A DNA stretch of 64,000 nt, taken from positions 155,316 through 219,315 of the forward strand of contig JAPVLO010002557.1 of the NCBI GenBank assembly GCA_027257055.1. The letters are read 5' to 3'. The notes beneath the pieces are model-generated. The model was not told the DNA's origin and did not search any database. It saw only the letters and a list, made by a program, of their open reading frames with translations. How positions within the stretch are numbered: position 1 is the first letter of the stretch; every line of letters starts with the position of its first letter. The stretch is from Cephalopachus bancanus (lineage: Eukaryota; Chordata; Mammalia; Primates; Tarsiidae). Position numbers and translations under genes: made by a program. This document shows positions 1 to 9,562 of this stretch, in pieces.

Positions 1-2280
1 GGGCAGACCATAGCTTAGTGGGTGAGGAGCAGCAGAAGCCCGAGGTGCCACTAAGACAAGGCCCATCCCATATCCAAGGCCCACTCATTTCAGGGATGCA
101 GTAGATTCCCTTGAAATGCGACTCTCTAAACATTTGTAAACCCTGAAAGAGGGATATACTTCCCATCTCCCTGAGTGCAGAGGAGTCACCTGACTGGCCC
201 ACATCAGGCACCAGTGAATACAGAGTCAAGGCCCTTACTTTCACTTCCTACATTTTTCCAAGTGCCTCAAGTGTGCTGAGCTGGACCCCAGGAACATAGT
301 GGGTGGGGGAGGTGAGGATGCCTATTCGACGACCTGCCTGGTGTGGTGATCCAGAGGATTTCTGAACTTAGGAGATTGTACAGCCCCACAGTATGGTGCC
401 CAAGTAGAGCACATGCTCTGAGGCCTTCTGGATGTGGAGACTGACCTGGAAATGGAGATGGTGACACTAAAAGCACCAACAGGGTAAATGGTCCTTCACA
501 GGGGCCACAGAGGGCAGGCAGGACTTGGGCTATGCACAAGGACAGGAGAAGAAAAAGGCAGGGGGATATCTGTAGGGCCAAGTGGTGAGTTTCAGGAAGT
601 ATGTGAAACAAGAGGGTCCATTCATGCTGCCCTTTGACATCCAGCAGAAGGGCCAGGCCACTGTATTCCTGAATGGTTCTCCCCACCTGCCGCCCCTCTC
701 TCCCATCACAAAGACCACAGCTCTGCATGCTGGGCAGGGCTGAGGCAGACACTCTGTGAGTCACAGACATTCTGACCTGACATGGGCCCTGGAGAAGGAA
801 TCAGAACTCAGAATGAGGAGGAAGGCCTTGACCAGGATGGAATGAGGGCAGATATTAGGTCATGTCTCTGAGAGGATGGAAGATTCTGAGAGGGGGCTAG
901 AGAAGTGTGCAGAGGTCGGTCACACACAGTGGTTGAGGGAGTTGCCCAGAGTTGGGAGGATGATCTGGGAAAGAGCAGCTGTTCTCCCAAGCTCTGCCCC
1001 TCCCTGATCCCTCCTCTTCTCATCACACCTGCTCCAGCAGGTGAAGATGTGTCCCTTCAGACAAAACCCAGTCCCAACTTCAGGCAGCCTCCAGACAACA
1101 AATGCAGCCTTCTAGGCTGCCCTGCTTGACCTGTGAGGTCTCGTGCCCATGACCAGCAGGATGATGCTCATCCACCACCCTTCAGCAGGTCCCATCTCCC
1201 ACCTCCTGGGACCATCTTATACTGAGGTTCACCAGCTCCTGGCCTGTATGCTATGCCTACGGCTGTCAGTAGTAGTGCGATGGAAAGGAGCTGTTTTAGA
1301 TGCCGATACCAATGTACATTACATCAACTCTGCAGAAGTCAGGCACCTGAGGGGAGGCAATAGGAGTTGTGCAAACTCCTGGCAAGATCCCGAGGGTCCC
1401 TGAGACTAGTCCCCACAACCACGGCAAGATGGGTCTTCCTCAATCTAGTGAACAGACCCTTGCTTGCCCAGAAATCTCACAGGTTCTTCACATCTCCTGC
1501 CTAGGTCATATCCCAACATGCCCAGGTGGCAGACGCCTGCTTATCCCCTCAGCCCACTGTCCCTTGTTCTGTCCTGCTGAGGATAAAGGTGGAATTATCA
1601 TCTCCATTTTCACACCCACCTTGCCTGGAAGACACTAGCCTCTGTATCCAAGTCGAAAGCGGTGTCCTCACAAGCCAAGGCTGTCCTCTTGGCAAAACCA
1701 CACAATTGGGAAAAGCCCTGGCTGGGATTAGGAGAAGTCCAGCCCTGACACTAGGCTCCATGGAAGCAGAAGAAGCTGCTCAGAGCACAATGCTGTCTCT
1801 CGGCACCAAAGAAGAAAACGGGTATGTGACATAGAGAGCTGTATGGCTCATAGTAACTTTCCATCAAGACTGTTAAGGGCTGCAAACACTGACGGGGCAA
1901 CCCAGAGAAGACCTCATCATAGGCGAGGCCTTGAGAGTTGGTGTTTGAGGGTCCCTGAAATAAGTCAGAGTCTATCAGTGCAAGGTAACCAGCATACACC
2001 TCCCCTAACCCTAATCAAGCCCTAACCATAACCATGAAGAAGGACACATCCCTGTGGATCCCAGGACTGGGTCCCTACTGGACCCTAATGCCCTCATTTC
2101 CCCAATCCACTGAGCAGAACAGAGGCAGCCTGTGACCATTTGCCAACACAACTACCTTTATTCACATCTGTGCACAATGCCCAAAGATGGGCTCCCCACT
2201 CCCTCCCCCAGGTCCAGCAACACCACTGGAGCTGCCCTCTCCCCTCCCTCAGTGGCTCCCCACCCCCAACCCACTGAGAC
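1..2280. other. No gene recognised; flank downstream of NUT-like locus
   Basis: Mixed-composition unique sequence. The short open frames on both strands overlap one another, lack recognisable domains and have no convincing splice context. I see no tRNA, rRNA or clear repeat here. It lies 3' of the last exon of the minus-strand NUT-like locus, so it may hold downstream flank or 3' untranslated sequence. Confidence 0.4.
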
Positions 2281-3340
2281 CTAGCTGAGTGGGCATTCCT
2301 TGAGGGGATCCTGGCTGCTTTGTGGTAGGAGATGCCCTGAGAATCTCATATTCCATGTTGCCAAATGAGGGCTGGCACCTAGGAGATTGCCCCCAACCCC
2401 TTCTTGCTGCAGTTTTTTCTTCCCCTTCTCAGTTACAAATGAGTCACACCTTCTTTTTTGGGGTGTGGAGGTTGGACCAGTCCCAGGCCTAGAGCTTGCC
2501 CCAGAAACTCTGAATCCACACTCCCGGAGGACCATCTGTCCACCAGGGGACGGTCCTCCAAGGAGAGCTGGCTCCCTGGACTTGGCATCAGGAAGTGGTG
2601 CAGAGCTGTGACCCTTTTATGAGCATATGGGGGATGGGGGACTCGCTGGGGACCCTGATCTCCAACACACTGAAGTCCGCAGGCAGGATCTGGATTCAAG
2701 GAAGGCACCCAGGGCAGCAAGCAGTGCTGAGAGGGCCAAGATGAAGGCTAGGCTGGGGAGCTCACCTTCATCCTCACTAAACCCATCCCCTTGCCCAGCA
2801 GTCACTCAGACGAGGAGGGGGTTCTTCTCAGAGACCAGGGCAGGCTGGACACTGGTCCTGGAAAGAAGAGGGTAGCTAGGCGGCCCTTGGTGTGGAAGGC
2901 TTTGGGCACCTTGGGATACGAGTGGGGCCCTCAGGCCAGGGACAAGTTGGTAGGCACTCGGCCATGCCCAGCAGGGCTGTAGAAGGCCATCTAGGGTGGG
3001 CAGGCATCTGTGTTGACTTTTAGTGGGCCGCCATGGTCATGTGTCTCTGCTCCTTGGCTAGCTGCAGACTTGAAGGAATGTAAGCTGAACCCAGACATGC
3101 CAAGACTCAGGGCGGACCTGGCACCCTCTTCCTCCTACAGGGCCAGGAGTTGCTTCTCCATCAGCTGGGGAGGAAACCTCAGGGGACTGCCCAGATGGGT
3201 TGGGACAGAAGTACTTAGCAAGAGGTGGGGGAGAATAGCGAAAGGGGCTTCCTGTCAAGACAGTCTGCAGCCCTGCTGGCCCTAAGAGCTTTGCTTCCTG
3301 TGTGTCCTGCCCACCCCCTGACTCTTCTCCCACTTCTCAC
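2281..3340 (-). pseudogene. NUTM2: C-terminal exon of NUT-like gene, frameshifted
   Basis: Read on the minus strand, the block contains an acidic stretch followed by ELPSLAF (about 2745-2785), then DQGPQR (about 2650), then KRRCDSFVT followed by a Lys-rich tail (about 2430-2460). These are in the same order as the end of NUTM1/NUTM2, where the Lys-rich tail is a nuclear localisation signal. The match changes frame near 2720 and again near 2575, and a stop near 3058 interrupts the upstream part. The reading frame runs past the usual family C-terminus to a stop at 2281. The first part of the family's last exon (the segment after the SYIDKLCSQ region) was not found upstream; it may have been lost at the edge of the minisatellite. 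One of the two frame changes could be a sequencing error, but both plus the stop make decay more likely. Confidence 0.65.
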
Positions 3341-3436
3341 TTGTCAACAGCTGCATTTCCTCCCTGAGGCGACTCCCTCAGAACCAAGAATCCCAACAGT
3401 GTAGAGAAGTACATCAGGTGGGTAGTCTATGCTACT

Positions 3437-4243
3437 GTCCCTTCTTCCTGCAGTTCTTAGCGGCCCTTGCTACTCTGATGATACTGGTGTCCTCCCTCAA
3501 CTTTTTTTTGGTGTGACTCCTTCTTCGTGTTGCTGGTGTCCCTCCCTGCCCTGCTGTTCCCAGTGTCCCTTCCTCTGCTGAAGTGTTCATGTCTCTCCTG
3601 CCCGGAGTTCCTGATGTCTCTCCCTTCCCTGGAGTTCTGAGTATCCCTCCCCAGTCTGGTGTTCCTGGTTTCACCCCATACCCTAGACTCCCCAGTATCC
3701 TTCCCTCCCCTGAAGTTCCTTCTATACCTCACAGCCCTTGAGTACCCCTTGTCCCTCCCTGCCCAGGTGTTCCCAGTGTGCCTCCCTGCCCTGGTTTTCC
3801 TGGTGTCCCTCTGTCCTCCATTGTTCCAGGTGTCACTCCCTGCCACGAATTTCCTGGTGTCCCTCCCCCCCTTGATGATCCTAGTGTCATTCACTCTGCA
3901 GGTGCTCCTGATGTCCCTCCTTGCCCTGAAGTTCTTGGTGTCTCTCCCTCTGGTTTTATTCATACTATCCTTCCCTCCCATGAAGTTCTCATTGCCCCTC
4001 CCTCCCTTGAAGTTCCCAGAGTCCTTTACTCTGCTGGTGTTCCTCTTGTCCCTACTTCCACTGGTATTACTGGTGTCCCTAACTCCACTGGTATTCCTGG
4101 TGTCTTTACCCCCATTAGCGGCTCCTGGTGTTCCTCATTCCTCAGGTGTTCCCACTGCCCCTTCCTCCACTGGTGTTCCTGGTGTACATCTCTTACCTGA
4201 AGTTCCTGGTGTCCCTCCCTTTCCCAGTGTTCCTGGTGTCTCC
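3437..4243. repeat. Minisatellite, left part (~28-30 bp units)
   Basis: Tandem imperfect units built on a TGGTGTCCCTCCCTGCCC core run from about 3437 to the left edge of the provirus. The same repeat resumes at about 10420 on the other side, so the provirus inserted into one array. Units are diverged, and lengths near multiples of 3 keep Val/Pro/Gly-rich frames open on the plus strand and Gly/Arg/Asp/Thr-rich frames on the minus strand. These frames are artefacts. The array lies in the last intron of the NUT-like locus. Confidence 0.85.
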
Positions 4244-4354
4244 TGTTGGGATCTGGCCACGGATGCCCACTGAGCGTTAGGGATCAGGAAGGGCCATTGA
4301 CCCTGAGACCACTAGGATGCATTCAGGAGCTATTGACCCCATTTCCTCCCCCTA
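4244..4354 (+). repeat. 5' LTR stub of ERV-A
   Basis: Begins TGTTGGGA and matches 9563-9673 nearly base for base, including GTTAGGGATCAGGAAGGGCC. At about 4354 the match ends in a CCTCCCCCT run and the sequence passes directly into dUTPase/protease coding sequence. The remaining ~740 bp of the LTR, including the promoter, is gone. Confidence 0.85.
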
Positions 4355-4950
4355 GCAAAACCATACAATTTCATGAAGGTCAAAGAATAGCTCAGTTACT
4401 ACTCTTACCCTATCATAAAATGGGCAAGTCTCTAACCGATAAGCCCAGGGGTGACTCTGGATTTGGCTCAAGCAATTTCGCTTTCTGGGTTCAGGAAATT
4501 ACTCACTCCAGACCGCTAAAAGATTTATATATTCAGGGAGTTAAAATTAAAGATCTGCTAGGTACAGGGGCTGATGTTTCTTGTATTGCTGGGAAAGACT
4601 GGCCATCTTCCTGGCCAACACAAATAGTCCCATCAGGACTCATTGGTATTGGTCGAGCGCCCTCTGTAGCCAAAAGTTCTCAAATCTTAAATTGTACAGA
4701 TAACGAAACTTCAGCAACCTTTTGTCCCTACATCATTCCTTCCATCCCCATTACACTTTGGGGATGCAATATTCTTGCTCAAATGGGCGTGCTTCTGTAT
4801 ACTCCAGATGACAAGGTGTCAGTGCAAACGCTACAAATAGGATGCAATCCCTTAAAGGGGCTTGGAAGGAACAGACAGGGCATAAAAGGACCTGTTCCGG
4901 TTACAGAGAGGAAAGACCAGTTTGGTATTGGCTTTTCAAATTTGTCCTAG
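4355..4950 (+). pseudogene. pro: ERV-A dUTPase end and protease (pro) remnant
   Basis: An open frame runs from the LTR stub into this region. It first shows the end of a dUTPase-like domain (RIAQLLLLPY), then GDSGFGSS, then an aspartic protease. The catalytic triad, normally DTG, reads GTG followed by ADVS (about 4560-4580), so the catalytic aspartate is lost and the protease would be inactive. Further along are a flap-like Gly-rich segment and a G-patch-like tail (GLGRNRQG, then FGIGF near the stop). The betaretrovirus order dUTPase-protease-G-patch is kept. The upstream part of the dUTPase is deleted together with gag. Confidence 0.75.
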
Positions 4951-6130
4951 GGGCCATTGTTCCTGAGGCTGCTGATCCATTACCTGGAAAGATGATAAAC
5001 CAGTTTGGGTGGAACAATGGCCCATGCCCTCGGAGAAACTTAAGGCAGCAAGAGAATTAGTTCAACAGCAGTTGGAGGCTGGCCATATAGAGCCGTCTAC
5101 CAGTCCTTGGAATACTCCTATATTTGTTATAAAAAAGAAATCTGGAAAATGGAGACTTTTACAGGATCTAAGAGCCTAATGCCACCATGGAGGCTATGGG
5201 TCATTGAAACCCCGGGCTGCCATCTCCAGTTGCTATTCCTGCTGATTATAACATCATAGTTATTGATCTACAGGAGTGATTTTTTTCTATACCTTTAAGT
5301 TCTCAAGACTGTAAAAGATTTGCATTTAGTTTACCTTCTCATAATTTAAAGCAGCCGTTCCAGAGATATCAATGGAAGGTCCTGCCACAAGGTATGAAAA
5401 ACAGCCTTACCTTGTGCCAGAGGTTTGTAGATACAGCCTTGCAGGATATAAGAAATAAATATCCTAAGCTTTATTTAATTCATTATATGGATGACATTTT
5501 ATTGGCTCATGCAGATTGTGCTCACTTGCATAACGTTTTGAATGAAATAGTAACAGCATTGGCTAATTGTGGTTTGAAAATTTCTCCTGAAAAAATTCAA
5601 ACCAACCTGCCTTCTACTTATCTTGGTCGAGTGTTAAACACTCAAACTGTGAGTCAACCTCTACAATTAAGGAAGAGTCATTTGGCTACCTTAAATGATT
5701 TTCAGAAATTATTAGGAGATATTAATTGGCTGAGACCTTATTTACATGTCACTACTGCAGATTTAAAGCCTCTTTTTTATATACTGCAGGGGGATCTCTC
5801 CCCCACTTCTAAAAGAGTCTTAACACCTGAGGCAAAAGAGGCCTTAACTCTTGTGGAAAAGACCATTGAGTCCCAAAGGGTGAAAAGGGTAAGTTATGAT
5901 ATACCATGGGAATTAATTGTGTTGGCTACTTCTCATACCCCAACAGGGTGCTTGTGGCAGGAAGGACCAATGGAATGGTTACATTTACCAGTTTCCTCTA
6001 AAAAAGTTTTAGCATCTTATCCGTACTTGGTAGCTTTGCTAATAATCAAAGGAAGACAGAGAAGCGTGGAATTATTTGGAAAAGATGTGGATAATATCAT
6101 CATCCCATATGACAAAACTCAGTTTTAAAC
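4951..6130 (+). pseudogene. pol: ERV-A reverse transcriptase (pol) remnant
   Basis: Fingers and palm begin near 5030 ([20 protein letters not shown]) in a broken frame with stops near 5180 and 5280. From 5394 a 244-codon open frame carries the catalytic YMDD motif at 5484-5495, then a thumb/connection region with [13 protein letters not shown] (about 5690). In retroviruses this polypeptide copies the genomic RNA into DNA. Stops and frame changes upstream show the gene is dead, although the YMDD box itself is unchanged. Confidence 0.85.
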
Positions 6131-6600
6131 CTTGTTGCAAACTAACGATGATTGGCAAGTGGCTTTGGTTGATTTTAGAGGACAAATTTTGTTTCATTTG
6201 CCTAGAAATCCATTGTTGCAGTTTGTGAAATGCAATCCTATAATTATTCCTCATGCATGTTCCTTAGTCCCCCTTGAGGGAACAGTATTGGTTTTTACTG
6301 ATGGCTCTTCTAATGGTAAAGCAGTGGCAGTAATTAATGACAAACCTCATGTTTTAAGTACTTCAGAGACTTCAGCACAACAAACAGAATTAAGAGCTGT
6401 CTTATATGCCTTTACTGTTCTAAAAGACAAGAGATTTAACTTGTATACTGATTTTCATTATGTTCAAGGGCTGTTTCCTCATATTGAGACAGCAACTATT
6501 CCTGTTAGTAAAACCACAATTTTGGAATCACTTATACAACTGCAACAATTGATTCATGTTAGAAAAGAATAATTTTTCGTTGGCCATGTCAGATCTTATC
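6131..6600 (+). pseudogene. pol: ERV-A RNase H remnant
   Basis: After a stop at about 6126 the frame continues through a tether segment to VFTDGSS (about 6292), the first catalytic Asp motif of retroviral RNase H. It is followed by a Thr/Glu segment (QQTELRAV, about 6380) with the catalytic Glu and YTDFHYVQG (about 6445) with another Asp. The frame stops near 6570. Three acidic catalytic positions are visible; the final His-region is degraded. Confidence 0.75.
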
Positions 6601-7525
6601 CCAGCCTTCTGGGACCCCTACATGAGGGTAATCAATTGGCTGATAATTTAACAAAACCTGCCATCTATGCAACTTTGGAGACAGAGACAGTCACTCAAGC
6701 TCAACTATCTCATAATATTCATCATCAAAATGCTACTGCTTTACATTATGAATTTCAGATACCTAGGGAAGCAGCAAGGCAGATTGTCAAGAATTGTCCA
6801 GCATGTCCTACTTTTGTTAATGTTCCAGCAGGAGTTAATCCATGAGGACTAAAACCTAATGTATTATGGCAAATGGATGTAACTCATGTACCTACATTTG
6901 GAAAATTGTCTTATGTACATGTTACTGTGGATACGTTTTCTCATGTTATTTTAGCCTCAGCAAGAACTGGGGAAGCTTACAAGGACATGGTGCAACATTT
7001 ATTTTTTTGTTTCTCACATTAGGTATGCCAAAACAACTTAAGACTGACAATGGTCTTGTATATACATCAAAATCTTTTCAACAGTTTTGTTCTCAATTTA
7101 ATATTTTTCATTCTACAGGAATTCCTTATAACCTGCAGGGTCAAGCTATAGTTGAAAGAGCCCATCAAACTTTAAAAAGTCAAATACATAAATTACAAGA
7201 GTTTAGGTATAGTTCTCCTCGTCATGTTTTAAATCATGCTTTATTTGTTATAAACCATTTAAATTTGGATTCTTCAGGCAATTCAGCTATGGCTAGACAC
7301 TGAAACCCAGAAGGAAATGTTAAACCTATGGTAAAATTGAAGGATCTTCTCACAGGCCAATGGAGAGGGCCTGATATATTACTAACCAGTGGGAGAGGAT
7401 ATGCTTCCATATTTCCACAGGATGAGTCAACTCCTATTAGGATTCCTGATTGACTCATTCGAAATGCCCCCACTAACCCAAAGACTGAGATGGGTGGCAT
7501 GAATCCTGTTGAATCAAAGGAATAG
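6601..7525 (+). pseudogene. pol: ERV-A integrase remnant
   Basis: The zinc-binding N-terminal domain is recognisable from paired His residues near 6710-6725 and a CPAC pair near 6800. A stop near 6843 and a frame change near 7000 break the catalytic core. The core Asp motifs are QMDVTH (about 6870) and KTDNG (about 7042), and the Glu lies in VERAHQTLK (about 7150). After a stop at about 7300 the C-terminal DNA-binding domain resembles other class II integrases (GQWRGPD, about 7356). Integrase inserts proviral DNA into the host genome; this copy cannot be active. Confidence 0.8.
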
Positions 7526-8210
7526 ACCGGAGAAACAGGTAAACAAAATAAGGGTTTTCACTTCCTTTGTCCTCTCCTACTCCTCCTACAACTTCAATTC
7601 CTGCCTTCCCTACTACTCTTGTTTCTTGTAATCTGTTCTGTGAGTCCCTTCGCCTTTATCTGGGAAGGAAAGGCAGGCGTCTACATCCGTGGCACCTAGC
7701 TCTGACTTCCAGTCTTTCTCTTTTACCTTCAGAGAAGGGGCAGGTCCCAAAAGGGCCATGGCACCTGACTCCAGTCTCCAGTCTTTCTCTTTTACCTTTG
7801 TAGAAGGGGTGGGTGCCAAAGGCCATGGCACCTAACCCCAACCTCCAGACTTCTCACTCCCCCCACATGTCTCTTCTCAAGGGGGGTGGCTCGGACAAAA
7901 GGATATTAAAAATTATTCTTTGTTGTCTTCTTATGATAAATTTCTCTCAAGTTCAACTTTCCCAGATGGAAGTAAAGGAATCATATAAGTGAATCCTGTT
8001 AGTTAACTACAAAATAGGTGTTAATAAGCAGACTAGACTGGAAGGACAAGTTCTTTTGAATGTATTTTATCTCTCAGTCAGCACTGGCGCAAACTCCAAA
8101 AATTAGAAAAGGGCCCACAAATCCCTCAACTATAACTATGGGACACAGCCTTTAAAGTCTTTAACAACTGGGAGGAGAAAAGAATGCAGGACCAAAAACA
8201 TAAGATAAAC
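7526..8210 (+). pseudogene. ERV-A internal region, degenerate env start
   Basis: Between integrase and the SMYD3-derived block I see no long frame. Two similar segments of about 80 bp, each with GGCACCT then CCAGTCTTTCTCTTTTACCTT (about 7690-7730 and 7768-7800), form a local duplication that keeps short shadow frames open. From about 7900 the sequence is A/T-rich and compatible with decayed env, but no motif secures this. The identification rests on its place between pol and the transmembrane env. Confidence 0.45.
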
Positions 8211-8493
8211 TTACTGTGTGCAGTCTGAGACATCGAGGTGGGAGAAGAGCTCACCATCTGCTACCTGGATAAGCTGATGACCAGAGAGGAGCGCTGGAAG
8301 CAGCTGAGGGACCAATACTGCTTTAAGTGTAACTGTATCCAATACCAAACCCAGAACAAGGTGATCTGCAACTCTTTCACCATCTGTACTGCAGAGATGC
8401 AGAAAGTGGGTGTTGGCCTGTATCCTAGTATGTCTTTGCTAAATCACAGCTGTGACCCTAACTGTTCAATTGTGTTTAATGGACACCACCTCT
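8211..8493 (+). pseudogene. SMYD3: SMYD3 retrocopy segment in circularly permuted order (circRNA-like) inside ERV-A
   Basis: SMYD3 is a SET- and MYND-domain lysine methyltransferase. This 283-nt block encodes two adjacent pieces of its SET region in swapped order. It starts in the segment leading to GEELTICYLD, runs through EERWKQLRDQYCF to QTQNK, then jumps back to VICNSFTIC, continues through the SET motif NHSCDPNCS and ends at FNGHHL. In the normal protein VICNSF lies upstream of GEELTICYLD. The end (CACCTCT at 8487-8493) and the start (TTACTG at 8211) are adjacent in the normal mRNA, so the copy is one full turn of a circle. The internal junction AAG|GTG (about 8361) looks like an exon-exon border and keeps frame. 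No poly(A) tail or target duplication flanks it, and ERV sequence lies on both sides. A stop replaces Arg (TGA at 8226-8228). Identity is confident; the circular template is inferred. Confidence 0.85.
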
Positions 8494-9545
8494 CAGCGTA
8501 CCTGCTTGCCCCTTCAATGATATAGAAAAGGACTGGTCACTCATCCAGCGAGATACTGGCTTTCCTGAAATGGAGAGACTGTGCTTATAACTCTAAGGTG
8601 GACTATACTGTACCTGGTAAAAGACTATATATTAGTGACTGGGGTTTTAATGGCTCTACGCTTGCTGCAACTAGAAGGCACTCCAATGAATGGGTACCAG
8701 ACAAGCCATTCAACCTCATTTGTGGAGAGCCCTCGCAACCCTTCAACCAGTCAGCCTGTCTAGGCTGTTGGACAAACTCAGCAGTACCACATTAGGGATG
8801 CTTGCAGTTCTCTTACATGTATTTAGTATGAAATAAGTACTAAGTTGTTAAAATTGAGTATCATAGCAATGTTTATAAGGTGTCTTGTACTGGGTGTATT
8901 TTTAACTAATTGTCTAACTAATGCCTTTTATGAAGGTTTTGTTATTCTTGAGCAGCCATCTTATTTGATGATTCTTGTATAATTGTCATCTCGTTGGTAT
9001 GATGCATATGGTTTACAGATATTGTATGAGGCTAATGCTCTTTTAGAAAGACAGAAAAGATTTTTAATTTTAGGAGTTACAGCTTTAATAGCTACTTTTG
9101 AGCTGTAGCATTATCTAGGGAAGTTCATACAACTACATTTGCTGATTGGCTGTCTAAAAACTTTTCTATTGCCATAGCTATTCAGGAAATCATAGACCAG
9201 AAGTTGAAAAGTAAGGTTAGTGCTTTGGAGGAAGGAGTTTTAGCAATAGGGCAAGAACTTTTGACCTTAAAAAAGAAATTGGCTCTCCAATGTCACTCTG
9301 AGTTTAAATCTGTCCGTACTTGGGACAAAGTAACTTGGAATTTGGAACCATTCAGACCTGAGTATAGACCTTACTAAATTACATCAAGAAATTCAGGCAT
9401 CATTTGCTAATAAAAAATCATTAATGTCTATACTCATCAATGTGGGAATTTGCGGAGCAGTGATTCTTTTGTTGCTGTGTTTACTCCCAATCATCTTCAG
9501 AGTGCTAAAAAGAGCAATATGGAGTTTCATGGTTTCGTGCTAAAA
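8494..9545 (+). pseudogene. env: ERV-A env remnant with transmembrane subunit
   Basis: After the SMYD3 block the sequence holds short frames, one with Cys pairs (ICGEPS, SACLGCW, about 8720-8775) that may be surface-subunit remnants. From about 9060 the transmembrane subunit is recognisable: a hydrophobic fusion-peptide-like stretch with a stop (about 9070-9108), a heptad coiled coil (IDQKLKSKV, about 9192), LQCHSEF (about 9286) and a strongly hydrophobic membrane span (about 9430-9500) with a short Arg/Lys-containing tail ending near 9543. The layout resembles HERV-K/type D env. Several frame changes make it non-functional. Confidence 0.7.
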
Positions 9546-9546
9546 A

Positions 9547-9562
9547 ATAAAGAAGGGGGAGA
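9547..9562 (+). promoter_or_regulatory. ERV-A polypurine tract
   Basis: A purine run ending in GAAGGGGGAGA lies immediately before the TGTTGGG start of the 3' LTR. This is the position and composition of the plus-strand DNA primer in retroviruses. Confidence 0.8.

Noticed and set aside
3659..4273. 204-codon Val/Leu/Pro-rich plus-strand frame (and minus-strand Gly/Arg/Asp frames) that look collagen-like or membrane-like
   Set aside because: They lie wholly in the minisatellite, whose near-multiple-of-3 units keep several frames open on both strands; no start context, domain or splice support.
8211..8493. Ordinary processed pseudogene of SMYD3
   Set aside because: The order of the two SET pieces is swapped, the ends are adjacent in the mRNA, and there is no A-tail or target duplication.
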